A stretch of 64,000 bases of DNA, from NCBI RefSeq assembly GCF_021654575.1, contig NZ_AP024488.1, positions 496,001 to 560,000 on the forward strand, written 5' to 3'. The first letter of the stretch is position 1, and every line of letters begins with the position of its first letter. The notes beneath the pieces are model-generated. The model was not told the origin of the DNA. It did not search any database and saw nothing but the letters and a program-made list of their open reading frames with translations. This DNA is from Desulfoluna limicola. Its GTDB lineage: Bacteria; Desulfobacterota; Desulfobacteria; Desulfobacterales; Desulfolunaceae. Shown here one piece after another: positions 37,547 through 45,947 of the stretch. The position numbers and the translations under genes are program-made.

Positions 37547-39421
37547 ATGGTCAGCCTCGAAAACATCGCCAAAAGTTATGGCGGACAGCATCTCTTTGAT
37601 GATGTCAGCTTCAAGATCAACCCCAGGGAACGCGTGGGGCTTGTGGGTCGCAACGGCCACGGAAAAACCACTCTCTTTCGCCTGGTAACAGGGGAGGAAG
37701 AGGCCGATTCGGGCCAGGTGGTCATTCCGAAAAATTATCGCATCGGCTACGTCACCCAGCACATACGCTTTACCGAAGAGACGGTGCTCCAGGAGGCCGC
37801 ATTGGGTCTGCCTGACCATGAGTCAGACCAGCTCTGGAAGGTGGAGAAGATTCTGGCGGGTCTGGGTTTTTCCGAGGACGCCATGGGAAAACATCCCGGG
37901 GCTTTTTCCGGTGGTTTTCAGGTACGACTGAATCTTGCCCGGGTGCTGGTTTCGGACCCGGACCTTCTGCTCCTTGACGAACCCACCAACTACCTTGACA
38001 TCACGTCTATCCGCTGGATCGAGGGCTTTCTCCAAGCCTGGCCCCGGGAGTTGCTTCTCATTACCCATGACCGCGGGTTCATGGACCGTGTGGTCAGCCA
38101 CACCGTGGCGATCCACAGGCGTCGGGCGCGTAAGGTTCTGGGGAATACCGAAGCCTGCTATACCCAGATTGCCCAGGAAGAAGAGATCTACGAAAAGACC
38201 CGTGTCAATGACGAAAAGAAGCGAAAAGAGATGGAACTCTTCATCTCACGGTTTCGAGCCAAGGCGCGTCTTGCCAATATGGTTCAGTCCCGCGTGAAGG
38301 CCGTGAACAGGATGGAGAAGAAGGACAAGCTGGACGCCTTGGATACCTTGGGGTTCAGTTTTCGAAGCTGCCCTATCAAAGGCCGGCAGCTCTACACGGC
38401 GGAGAGCCTCTCCTTTGGTTACGCGGGTGGTCCGGAGCTGATCCGAAATTTTTCCCTGACCCTGGGCCGCAGGGACCGCGTCTGCGTGGTGGGCCAGAAC
38501 GGGCGTGGCAAGACAACGCTTCTCAAGCTTCTGGCCGGAGAGCTGAGCCCAAAGACCGGCACCATTGTCCACCACCCGTCGGCAGCCCCCGGGTTTTATG
38601 AGCAGACCAACGTCAGCAGCATCAACCCCATGAGCACGGTGGAGGAGGAGATTCTCTACGCCCACCCCGAGGTGGAGCGCCAGCAGGCGAGAAACATCTG
38701 CGGTGCCATGATGTTCGAAGGCGATCAGGCCTTGAAAAAGTGTTCGGTGCTCTCCGGTGGCGAGAAGAGCCGGGTGATGCTCGGCAAGCTTCTGGTTACG
38801 CCTTTGAACCTTCTGTTTCTTGACGAACCCACCAACCATCTGGACATGGAGTCTTGTGACTCCCTGATGGCGGCTGTCGATAACTTTGATGGAACCGTGG
38901 TGATGGTCACCCACAATGAGATGTTTCTTCATGCGGTGGCGACCCGGTTGGTGGTGTTTCGAAACGGGGGCGTGGAGCTCTTCGAAGGGACCTACGCCGA
39001 GTTTCTGGAAAAGGTCGGGTGGGGGGATGACCCGGAAGGCGCGGTGTCCGAGACCCTTGACATGGGTGCCGAGGAGCGGCTGGAACCAAAGAGGAGCGTC
39101 GGGAAAAAGGAGAGCCGCAAGCTCCGGTCTGCCATCATTTCACGCCGCAACAAAGAGACGGCTCCCCTGCGAAAGAAGATCGAGGCAGCCGAAGAAGCCA
39201 TAGACGCCAGTGAGAAAGAGATCACTCGCATCAATGAGGCCCTCCTTGAGGTCACGCAATCCGGTGATGGCGCCTCAATCACGGCCTTGTCCAAAGAGCT
39301 GCACCACCACAATACCACTATTGATGAGAGTTTTGAGATTCTTGAAACATTGTCTGAAGAGCTCGATGCGTTAGAGGCGTCATTTAATGTGGAGCTTGAA
39401 GAACTGGGCGTCTCTGTGTAA
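37547..39421 (+). CDS. ABC-F family ATPase
   Basis: ATG 37547 (MVSLENIAKSYGG) fits the usual ABC-F start; the frame is open to GTG 37508. Of 624 residues, two ATPase domains carry Walker A GRNGHGKTT and GQNGRGKTT and Walker B LLLDEPTNYLD and LFLDEPTNHLD. The first signature is atypical (FSGGFQVRLNLA), the second canonical (LSGGEKSRVML). A charged C-terminal coiled coil of about 110 residues follows. It is probably a translation factor acting at the ribosomal E site. It is not closely similar to the Uup-like protein at 24.7 kb. Confidence 0.9.
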   Translation: MVSLENIAKSYGGQHLFDDVSFKINPRERVGLVGRNGHGKTTLFRLVTGEEEADSGQVVIPKNYRIGYVTQHIRFTEETVLQEAALGLPDHESDQLWKVEKILAGLGFSEDAMGKHPGAFSGGFQVRLNLARVLVSDPDLLLLDEPTNYLDITSIRWIEGFLQAWPRELLLITHDRGFMDRVVSHTVAIHRRRARKVLGNTEACYTQIAQEEEIYEKTRVNDEKKRKEMELFISRFRAKARLANMVQSRVKAVNRMEKKDKLDALDTLGFSFRSCPIKGRQLYTAESLSFGYAGGPELIRNFSLTLGRRDRVCVVGQNGRGKTTLLKLLAGELSPKTGTIVHHPSAAPGFYEQTNVSSINPMSTVEEEILYAHPEVERQQARNICGAMMFEGDQALKKCSVLSGGEKSRVMLGKLLVTPLNLLFLDEPTNHLDMESCDSLMAAVDNFDGTVVMVTHNEMFLHAVATRLVVFRNGGVELFEGTYAEFLEKVGWGDDPEGAVSETLDMGAEERLEPKRSVGKKESRKLRSAIISRRNKETAPLRKKIEAAEEAIDASEKEITRINEALLEVTQSGDGASITALSKELHHHNTTIDESFEILETLSEELDALEASFNVELEELGVSV

Positions 39422-39559
39422 GGTGAGGCTCGATATCGAAGGCGCTGGCATCCGAGGGCTCGGGAGTCTTATGGGCGCGTGATGGGCGTTCCGTCAAGCC
39501 TTGCTGATGCGATGGCTTTCTGCTTAAGGGAACGACCCGGAATGAAGGGAGAATAGGGC

Positions 39560-39766
39560 ATGAAAAAAGTTTGGGGCATCATGCTCCTTGTGATGGGGGC
39601 GGCCATGTTTTTCACGATCCCGTCGAAGGCGCGTCAGATTCAAGAGATCCGCGCATTATCGGGGGGCACGGTTCTCCTGATAAAATTCTGCTTTTACACC
39701 ATCAGTGTTCTTTTGATGGGCGGGGGGCTTCAGAAACTCAAAGGGAGTGGTAACGAAGAGTCCTGA
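39560..39766 (+). CDS. Small membrane protein
   Basis: The 68-residue protein has two hydrophobic helices (about 5-20 and 35-56) and short charged ends. GGGAGAATAGGG provides a ribosome-binding site before the ATG. No family is recognised. It lies 138 bases after the ABC-F gene in the same direction. Confidence 0.65.
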   Translation: MKKVWGIMLLVMGAAMFFTIPSKARQIQEIRALSGGTVLLIKFCFYTISVLLMGGGLQKLKGSGNEES

Positions 39767-39916
39767 TAAGGGCGTCGTCTGAATAAATTCGGGGGGATAC
39801 TTTTTTCTTCCCGGGCAAAAAATAGGTTTATCTCTTCTGAGGTTTGCATTAATCTTAGAGGAGTTGCTTGTACCTGCCTTAAGGGCCGAAGGTGACGGCG
39901 GAAAACGTCGTCGCAA

Positions 39917-39963
39917 CCCCATGGAAGGGCTTTGACGGGTGAGTGAACCGTCAATCCATGGGG
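39917..39963 (+). ncRNA. Stem-loop upstream of GAF-GspE ATPase gene
   Basis: CCCCATGG (39917-39924) pairs with CCATGGGG (39956-39963), and inside it TTGACGG pairs with CCGTCAA around GTGAGTGAA. It lies about 120 bases before the ATPase start within a 316-base gap that otherwise shows no gene. A cis-regulatory role is possible but unproven. Confidence 0.4.
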
Positions 39964-40082
39964 GGCAAGCGCATTATCCATGAAAGACCTTAGACCTGTG
40001 GCGAAGGCAGGTGCCATCTCCATTGCTTACGCGAGAGCCCCTGCCGGGCTGCCATGCGGTGATTATGCAAAGGAGTGGTGTT

Positions 40083-42380
40083 GTGACCGGAGCGACCAAC
40101 GGGGCGAGCGAAGTCGAAAATCTCCAGCACGAAGTAACCTACCGTACCCGTCTCCAGGATATCTGCAATAAAATCTACGCAGCATTGAACCTGGACGACA
40201 TTATCATCAACCTTAAAGATGAAATCAAATCCCTCTTCGACGCCGAACGCATCACCATCTATTATGTGGACGGGGTGAAACGGGAAATCGTGTCCCGGTT
40301 CAAGACCGGAGACGAGATTGATGAAATCCGGCTTCCCATCAACAACGCAAGCATCGCAGGGTACTGCGTCCTCAAAAAGTCTCTCCTGAACATCAAGGAT
40401 GTGCATGACAATCAGGAGCTGGCTGCCATTGATTCCAATATCACCTTTGACTCCAGCTGGGACCGGAAGACCGGGTTCGTCACCAGGCAGATGCTGGTGG
40501 TCCCCATTCTTTACAAAACCTATCTCCTCGGTGCGGTTCAGCTCATGAACCGCAAGCAGGGGGAGCTCTTTAACAAGCAGGACGAAGAAAACCTCCAGGA
40601 GATCGCCAAGATCATCGGCATCGCCTTGTACAACCAGAAGCGGATGGCCAGGAGCAAGAAAGGCAAGTTCGACTACCTCCTTGAAAACCACATCATGACC
40701 CAGAAGGAGCTGACCCAGGCCGAGCGGTCAGCCCGGGAATCCGGGGAGCGGATTGAGAAGGTCCTGCTGTCCCAGTTCAAGATCCCCAAAGGGGATATCG
40801 GTGAAGCCCTGAGCCGCTATTACAAAGCACCCTTTGTGGAATACAACAGTAGCATGCCCATTCCCGGCGAGCTGCTGGAAGGGCTGAAAGTGCCCTTTAT
40901 GCGGAACAATTACTGGGTCCCCCTGAGGTCTGACGGGGACAAGGTGGTGATCATCGTTGATGATCCCCACGATGCTCAGAAAATGGGCCAGATTCGTGTG
41001 CTTTTTCCGGCGCGCGTGCTCGTTCCCTTTGTCTCGCTTCGGGAGGATATCCTTGATTACATTGCTCTTTTTACCCAGGATGAAAAGCAGCAGTCTTCCA
41101 TCGATGACATTATTTCCCAGCTGGCCGATGAGGATGAGGAGATCGAGGAAGCTGAAAGCGGCCTGAGTGAAGAGAGCAGCGCCGTAGTTCAGCTGGTGAA
41201 CAAGATTATCATCGATGCATACAACCGCGGTGTCTCTGATATTCATATCGAGCCTTACCCGGGCAAAGAGAACACCAAGGTACGGTTTCGTACAGATGGT
41301 GCCTGCGGGGTCTACCAGACGATTCCCTACCAGTACAGAAATGCCATTGTCTCCCGCATTAAAATCATGTGTGACCTGGATATCGCCGAGCGCCGGAAGC
41401 CCCAGGATGGCAAGATCAAGTTCAAACGCTACGGCGGGCTTGATGTCGAGCTGCGTGTGGCCACCGTGCCGACGCAAGGGGGCATGGAAGATGTGGTGAT
41501 GAGGATCCTGGCTGCTGGAGAGCCCATTCCTCTGGAGAACATGAAGTTTTCCGAGCGGAACTTCGATAAGTTTGTCGAGATGATCAACAAGCCCTACGGG
41601 ATCATCTTTGTCTGCGGCCCCACCGGATCCGGGAAAACCACCACCCTTCACTCCGCCCTGGCCAAGATCAATGATGAAGAACGCAAGATCTGGACCGCTG
41701 AGGACCCGGTGGAGATCACCCAGAGGGGGTTGCGCCAGGTCCAGGTTCAGTCGAAAATCGGCTTTGATTTTGCCGCTGCCATGCGTGCCTTCCTTCGCGC
41801 CGACCCGGATGTCATTATGGTGGGCGAGATGCGTGACCGGGAGACCACCCACATCGGCATTGAGGCCTCACTCACCGGTCACCTTGTCTTTTCAACCCTT
41901 CACACCAACAGCGCACCGGAGAGTATCACCCGTCTTCTCGATATGGGCATGGACCCCTTCAACTTTGCCGACGCGATTCTCTGCATTCTGGCTCAGCGCC
42001 TTGTGCGAACCCTGTGCAAGGATTGCAAGGAGGAGTACCACCCAGGCCAGGATGAGTACGATGAGCTCCTGAGAGAGTATGGCGGCCAGGAAGACTTCGA
42101 GCGTTTCCTTAATATTCCCTACACCGACGATCTCAAGTTGTGCCGCCCCAAAGGGTGCGACAAGTGCAGCAACACCGGTTATCGCGGGCGAATGGGCATC
42201 CACGAGCTCCTTGAGGGGACCGATGAGATGCGCAAGCTGATCCAGACCAGTGCCCGCATGGAAGAGTTGCGGGAGCAATCGGTAAAAGACGGCATGACCA
42301 GCCTGAAGCAGGATGGCATTGCCAAGATTTTCTCAGGCGACTGTGACCTGCTCCAGGTACGCAAGGTGTGCATCAAGTAG
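40083..42380 (+). CDS. GAF-domain GspE/PilB-type secretion ATPase
   Basis: I prefer GTG 40083, which has AAGGAG at 7-base spacing; ATG 40065 and 40011 are in-frame alternatives. The 765-residue protein has an N-terminal GAF domain (about 15-190), a MshEN-like N-terminal ATPase domain (KAPFVEYN region), and a GspE core with Walker A GPTGSGKTT (residue 512), the Asp box, Walker B DVIMVGEMRD, the His box GHLVFSTLHTN and a tetracysteine zinc site (CKDC, CDKC). It powers type IV pilus or type II secretion assembly. Fusion to GAF suggests ligand-controlled activity. No other pilus genes are adjacent. Confidence 0.92.
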   Translation: MTGATNGASEVENLQHEVTYRTRLQDICNKIYAALNLDDIIINLKDEIKSLFDAERITIYYVDGVKREIVSRFKTGDEIDEIRLPINNASIAGYCVLKKSLLNIKDVHDNQELAAIDSNITFDSSWDRKTGFVTRQMLVVPILYKTYLLGAVQLMNRKQGELFNKQDEENLQEIAKIIGIALYNQKRMARSKKGKFDYLLENHIMTQKELTQAERSARESGERIEKVLLSQFKIPKGDIGEALSRYYKAPFVEYNSSMPIPGELLEGLKVPFMRNNYWVPLRSDGDKVVIIVDDPHDAQKMGQIRVLFPARVLVPFVSLREDILDYIALFTQDEKQQSSIDDIISQLADEDEEIEEAESGLSEESSAVVQLVNKIIIDAYNRGVSDIHIEPYPGKENTKVRFRTDGACGVYQTIPYQYRNAIVSRIKIMCDLDIAERRKPQDGKIKFKRYGGLDVELRVATVPTQGGMEDVVMRILAAGEPIPLENMKFSERNFDKFVEMINKPYGIIFVCGPTGSGKTTTLHSALAKINDEERKIWTAEDPVEITQRGLRQVQVQSKIGFDFAAAMRAFLRADPDVIMVGEMRDRETTHIGIEASLTGHLVFSTLHTNSAPESITRLLDMGMDPFNFADAILCILAQRLVRTLCKDCKEEYHPGQDEYDELLREYGGQEDFERFLNIPYTDDLKLCRPKGCDKCSNTGYRGRMGIHELLEGTDEMRKLIQTSARMEELREQSVKDGMTSLKQDGIAKIFSGDCDLLQVRKVCIK

Positions 42381-42410
42381 GGCAGGGTCACAGGCGATAG
42401 AAAAAAGGCG

Positions 42411-42460
42411 ATGCCTCCGGCGGCAAGGTGAGCCACCTTGAAAGCGGGTTACCCTTGGGC
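42411..42460. repeat. CCTCCGGCGG core repeat (type C)
   Basis: The copy reads GCCTCCGGCGGCAAGGTGAG and continues CCACCTTGAAAGCGGGTTA, with the inner CAAGGTG/CACCTTG palindrome. The second half, GTGCCACCTTGAAAGCGGG, recurs at 42604-42622, so the same region carries a partial duplication. Confidence 0.65.
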
Positions 42461-42506
42461 TTTGGCTCTGACGGGGTGAGCAGGTACAACCCAAAAAGTG
42501 GATTAA

Positions 42507-42539
42507 CGAAAAGGACGACTGACAGGTCGCCCTTTTTTT
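42507..42539 (+). terminator. Terminator after GAF-GspE ATPase
   Basis: AAAAGGACGAC pairs with GTCGCCCTTTT (one mismatch) around TGACAG and is followed by T residues. It lies about 130 bases after the ATPase stop. Confidence 0.7.
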
Positions 42540-42625
42540 ATGGGGGGATCCCCATTCTGGTTGTAACTATTCAGTTCCGAAAGACAGCCCCCGGCGTCAA
42601 GATGTGCCACCTTGAAAGCGGGTTA

Positions 42626-42666
42626 CGACGACTCTCGCCCCTCGTTCCTCGGGTTGAGAGTCGTCG
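42626..42666. repeat. Long hairpin with CCTCGTTCCTCGGG loop
   Basis: CGACGACTCTC (42626-42636) pairs perfectly with GAGAGTCGTCG (42656-42666). The 19-base loop contains CCCCTCGTTCCTCGGG, whose complement CGAGGAACGAGG matches the loop motif at 21110 and 49203. Confidence 0.7.
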
Positions 42667-42802
42667 CAAAGGCTTCCAAAAGAACAGGCGAGTTCTGTTT
42701 GTCCAACTGTTCCAACGTTTAGCCCCCGACAAAAAAGCCACTACGGAGCATGGTGGGGGGCTGTGATCGTTGGGACTGTTTGGGTGAGGGGATTACTCTA
42801 AG

Positions 42803-42871
42803 ATCTGTTTGTTAAACTTTTTAAACGTTTAGCTCCCGGCAGGGCCGTCGGAGGCGCAAGCTGAATAGTTA
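42803..42871. repeat. Type-A repeat, forward, with GCTGAATAGTTAC tail
   Basis: It begins GATCTGTTTGTTAAAC, continues through CTCCCGGCAGGGCCGTCGG and ends GCTGAATAGTTAC. The complement GTAACTATTCAG also occurs at 42560-42571. No gene is evident in 42381-43057. Confidence 0.7.
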
Positions 42872-43057
42872 CTTATGGCTTTGATGTTTTCTCAGAGAAT
42901 CGTCTGAAGAACAGAATAATCCATGCCTGACCTTCGGGGGATGTGGCCGGTGGGTAAGGGATGTTGTTGATGTGGGAAATTGAAAATAAGTGCTCGCCCT
43001 CGTCATAGTGAAGTTTAATGGCGGGGGCGAGGTGATATATATATGGGGTGCTTTGTT

Positions 43058-44575
43058 CTATTCGATTGGGACATATTCGTAAGCGCCCATGTCAAAGCCA
43101 TTGCCCTGAGGTCTCAATACGCCATCAAGATCCGTTGCAACGGCTGTGTCTTTTCCGCTATCAACACAGGGAGAGTTGGCATTAAGATGGTAGAGGCCGT
43201 CAGTAAAGGATGGGTACATGTTGATGTTCCCTTCACCTGCAATGCCATCCTGACCTACGTTTGAGTATGACACAGAGAGATTTCCTGGATTCGTTATATC
43301 CATTTGGACACCCCTGTTGCCTTGGACAATGCAATTGGCTATCTCACACGTTGTTGTGGAAGAACCTCTGATCCATACCCCAGAAGCATCTGTATATTCG
43401 GTGGATGTGTTGTGTGCAATGGTACAGTTTAGGATGACAGGGTTGCTGTAGATAAAGCTGAGGCCGGACCCTTTATCTTTTGCAATATTTCCGTCGACAA
43501 GGGTGTTGACAATTCTTTGTGTCCCATAGCCGATTTCAGCTCCACCACCATATGATTTAGCTTGGTTTGAGCGGATTTTACAATTTTCCATAAGAAGTGA
43601 ACCATATAATCGGGCCAGTCCGCCCCCTCTCGTTGCGGACTCATTGTTGGCTATGAGGACGTTCGACAACTCGCAATCACCGTAGGAGAGCTCGGCGCCC
43701 CCTCCATCTCCCTCCGATCGATTGAGACGAATCTCTCCACCACTTATCTTTACGTCGGAATGTCCACTTGTTATCCCACCTCCATAGCCTTGAGATGTGT
43801 TATTTATGATCAGGCAATTAATGAGTTCAGGAGCTCCGTAGGAGAAAGATATACCGCCGCCTCCAGAGAGTGAGGAGTTTTCTTCGATTCTACAGTTTTC
43901 AATACGCGGGCTGCCGTATTCGAAAGCTAAGCCACCTCCATGCCTCTCTCCGTAATTGTTTTTAATGATACAGTTTTCAATTGTGGAGGTTCCGTTTCCT
44001 CTGATGCCTCCTCGTGATGCATTGGTGACGGTTAGCCCTGAGATGGTTACGCCGTTATTAACCACGATTCCAATGCCATTTCCCTGGCAGTCGATAATCG
44101 TTTTTTCGGGACCATTTACAGACCGGATGGTTATTCTTTTCTCTGCCAGGATTTTGACGTTTTCAGTGCTGGTGTAAGTACCGTCAGAAATGACGACAGT
44201 GTCATTATCCACTGCAGCATCTACGGCAGCCTGAATCGTGGAATAATCCTGGGGCACTCGGAGTACATTTTCAGGCTGAGCTTCGAAATCTATTCCCGAT
44301 ACATCTGCTTCAGTGATTTCAACACTGACGCTGGAAGGCGTAAATCGAAATCCATCAAGCTTTGGTGTGACAATATAATTGCCGGACTTCAATTCTTCGA
44401 AAAGATATACCCCGTCATTATTGGTAGCGACCTCAGCCGTTGCATCGCCGGCCAGGGATACGGTGACCCCTTCCAGGACATTGCCATCATAGGTGACAAC
44501 CTTGCCCTCAAGGTTGCAACCCGTCAAAACCAACAGAGACATCAAGAAAAATGACAGCAGAAAATTACGCAACAT
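43058..44575 (-). CDS. Lipoprotein with right-handed beta-helix repeats
   Basis: ATG 44575 (MLRNFLLSFF) has GGGGGAG upstream and starts a lipoprotein signal with lipobox LTGC; the longer frame to 44662 is unsupported. The 505-residue protein has an N-terminal carboxypeptidase-regulatory-like beta domain (about 25-95), a QDYSTIQAAVDAA segment that typically opens such helices, and many parallel beta-helix (PbH1) repeats with phrases such as NCIIKNN and GGGG. The C-terminal DMGAYEY ending is typical of secreted polymorphic or pectate-lyase-like proteins. It is probably surface-exposed; the ligand is unknown. Confidence 0.85.
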   Translation of the reverse strand: MLRNFLLSFFLMSLLVLTGCNLEGKVVTYDGNVLEGVTVSLAGDATAEVATNNDGVYLFEELKSGNYIVTPKLDGFRFTPSSVSVEITEADVSGIDFEAQPENVLRVPQDYSTIQAAVDAAVDNDTVVISDGTYTSTENVKILAEKRITIRSVNGPEKTIIDCQGNGIGIVVNNGVTISGLTVTNASRGGIRGNGTSTIENCIIKNNYGERHGGGLAFEYGSPRIENCRIEENSSLSGGGGISFSYGAPELINCLIINNTSQGYGGGITSGHSDVKISGGEIRLNRSEGDGGGAELSYGDCELSNVLIANNESATRGGGLARLYGSLLMENCKIRSNQAKSYGGGAEIGYGTQRIVNTLVDGNIAKDKGSGLSFIYSNPVILNCTIAHNTSTEYTDASGVWIRGSSTTTCEIANCIVQGNRGVQMDITNPGNLSVSYSNVGQDGIAGEGNINMYPSFTDGLYHLNANSPCVDSGKDTAVATDLDGVLRPQGNGFDMGAYEYVPIE

Positions 44576-44801
44576 GCGCTCCCCCTCTGTGAAGTGGTTG
44601 TTTTCGTATAAGAGATTACAAGCTCTTTCTTCCAAGTTTTTTAGTTGGGTCGGTGTGGCCATTACGATGAGGTTTACCGCATGGCATCAGGGTCATGCTT
44701 TTAGAAAGGTGTCGCTTACAGCTCGGCATCTTACTTGGTGTATGTATCGCATGTTCGCTGTATGAAAACAATGTTTATGTGTGGCAATTCAGGTCAACAT
44801 T

Positions 44802-44856
44802 GCCTCCGGCGGCCCTGCCGGGGCCAAACTTGTCAAAAGTTTGACAAACAGCTTTT
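44802..44856. repeat. Type-A repeat, reversed
   Basis: It reads GCCTCCGGCGGCCCTGCCGG, then CCAAACTTGTCAAAAG and TTTGACAAACAGCTTTT. It is close in sequence to the copies at 47384 and 52307 read on the other strand. Confidence 0.7.
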
Positions 44857-44918
44857 GAGACCAATTTCTGTTCACTCGAAGGTGTTGGCTTGCCGACTGT
44901 ATTCAACTTAAGGAGTAT

Positions 44919-44971
44919 GCATCGCCTATTACCCCTCAGCCCCAGCGGGGCTGAGGGGTAATAGGCGATGC
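44919..44971. repeat. Perfect 25-bp inverted repeat with 3-base loop
   Basis: Left arm 44919-44943 begins GCATCGCCTATTACCCC and right arm 44947-44971 ends GGTAATAGGCGATGC; the arms are fully complementary around AGC. The type-B repeat follows within ten bases. Such a long perfect hairpin would form a very stable cruciform or RNA stem. Confidence 0.85.
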
Positions 44972-44980
44972 AATCGGGAA

Positions 44981-45037
44981 GTTTTTGCGGAGCTTTTTTC
45001 AAAAAGCGACCCACTGGAGGCATAGCTGAATAGTTAC
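44981..45037. repeat. Type-B repeat, forward, with GCTGAATAGTTAC tail
   Basis: It reads GTTTTTGCGGAGCTTTTTTC, then AAAAAGCGACCCACTGGAGG and the tail GCTGAATAGTTAC. The preceding AATCGGGAA links it to the 25-bp palindrome, matching the order at 49186-49280. Confidence 0.75.
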
Positions 45038-45231
45038 GTTTATGTTTGATTGAAGGCAGCTCGATTCCAAGGAGTGTAATTTTTCGAGGGTTTGGAATTT
45101 TTCACAGGTGGCAGGCTTTTTGGCGGGTTGCCGCCTCCACAAAAAAAAAGGAGCGAGGAAATTCCCTGTGTCGTGTGCTGTGAGGCCTGCGAATTTGGGT
45201 GGCTTTCAAAAGGTGGGCGAATAAGAAAAGG

Positions 45232-45272
45232 AACCCGGCCAGCTGAACCAATCAGCCTCCCGGGTTTGTTTT
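45232..45272 (+). terminator. Stem-loop terminator
   Basis: AACCCGG (45232-45238) pairs with CCGGGTT (45260-45266), with an inner AGCTGA/TCAGCC stem, followed by TGTTTT. No plus-strand gene ends nearby, so it may be a relic or protect the downstream acyltransferase from read-through. Its right half is part of the direct repeat at 45250. Confidence 0.5.
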
Positions 45273-45296
45273 AGCCTTGAAGAGACTCAATGCTTG
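45250..45296. repeat. Diverged direct repeat, copy 1
   Basis: Over 47 bases this copy (AATCAGCCTCCCGGGTT ...) matches the copy at 46341-46387 (AATCAGCCGACCGGGTT ...) at roughly 80% by eye. Both share TGAAGAGA and TCAAT. The pair brackets the low-G+C acyltransferase gene. Confidence 0.6.
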
Positions 45297-45325
45297 ATTT
45301 TCCTTGCGCTTTGGCACCCACGGTC

Positions 45326-45347
45326 ACAACTATCCTGACACAGGGGG
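45326..45347. repeat. 22-base match to the right end of the IS3 element
   Basis: ACAACTATCCTGACACAGGG and two more G are identical to 51856-51877, which spans the end of the IS3-family element and seven bases beyond. It may be a relic left by a related element or a shared insertion context. Confidence 0.6.
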
Positions 45348-45371
45348 GGCACTGTGTTTTCTTGGCGTTCT

Positions 45372-45947
45372 TTAAAACGTAAGTTCACGGGTCCACCTTA
45401 TATTGCTTTTGATCACTTGTGCAGGGTTGCCTACTGAAATGGAATCTGGTTTGATATCTCGAGTTACAACAGATCTTGCACCAATTACAGAATTTGAACC
45501 AATATCGACACCCTTTAAAATTAGAGCACCATCCCCTATCCATACATTATCTTCGATAGTGATACTGGTAGCTTGATTAATTCTTTTGTTGTTTTCATAT
45601 ATATCGTGCATATCACTCGTCAGTAGTCGTACCCCATCAGCAAAAATACAATCTGAACCAATAATTAGTTTTGTGTTCTTCTCTCTGCATGACAGTTTGC
45701 AATAGCCTGCATTTTCAAAATTTTTCCCTATAAAGACTTCACACCCAGTGCCAATAATTTGGATATTCGCATAGCGAACACTGCAATTGTCTGAGATGTG
45801 GAGTTTATTTCCCGTTCCTTTAATTTGTATTTTGCATTGTCTGACCCTGGCGTTTGGGCTTACGTAGAATTCATTACCATCATCAATTCTAAGCTTATTT
45901 CTAAGTTTCAGCTTGAGGCTATGGAATATAGAAAAAAAAACATTCAT
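45372..45947 (-). CDS. Hexapeptide-repeat (LbH) acyltransferase
   Basis: The 191-residue protein is a left-handed beta-helix acyltransferase of the serine O-acetyltransferase/WbbJ type. It shows repeating hexapeptides (IEDNVWIGDGALILKGV) and the C-terminal GNPAQVIK motif, and the active-site His is likely in TSDMHDIYE. Such enzymes O-acetylate surface sugars. The gene and its flanks are markedly A+T-rich compared with the neighbours and are bracketed by direct repeats, which suggests recent acquisition. No glycan cluster lies beside it, so it may be a cargo gene. Confidence 0.85.
   Translation of the reverse strand: MNVFFSIFHSLKLKLRNKLRIDDGNEFYVSPNARVRQCKIQIKGTGNKLHISDNCSVRYANIQIIGTGCEVFIGKNFENAGYCKLSCREKNTKLIIGSDCIFADGVRLLTSDMHDIYENNKRINQATSITIEDNVWIGDGALILKGVDIGSNSVIGARSVVTRDIKPDSISVGNPAQVIKSNIRWTRELTF

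Larger units (their letters stand above)
44576..45231. other. Repeat-rich non-coding region
   Basis: About 650 bases without a supported gene. It holds a reversed type-A repeat (44802-44856), a perfect 25-bp inverted repeat (44919-44971) and a forward type-B repeat with tail (44981-45037), in that order. Confidence 0.6.
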
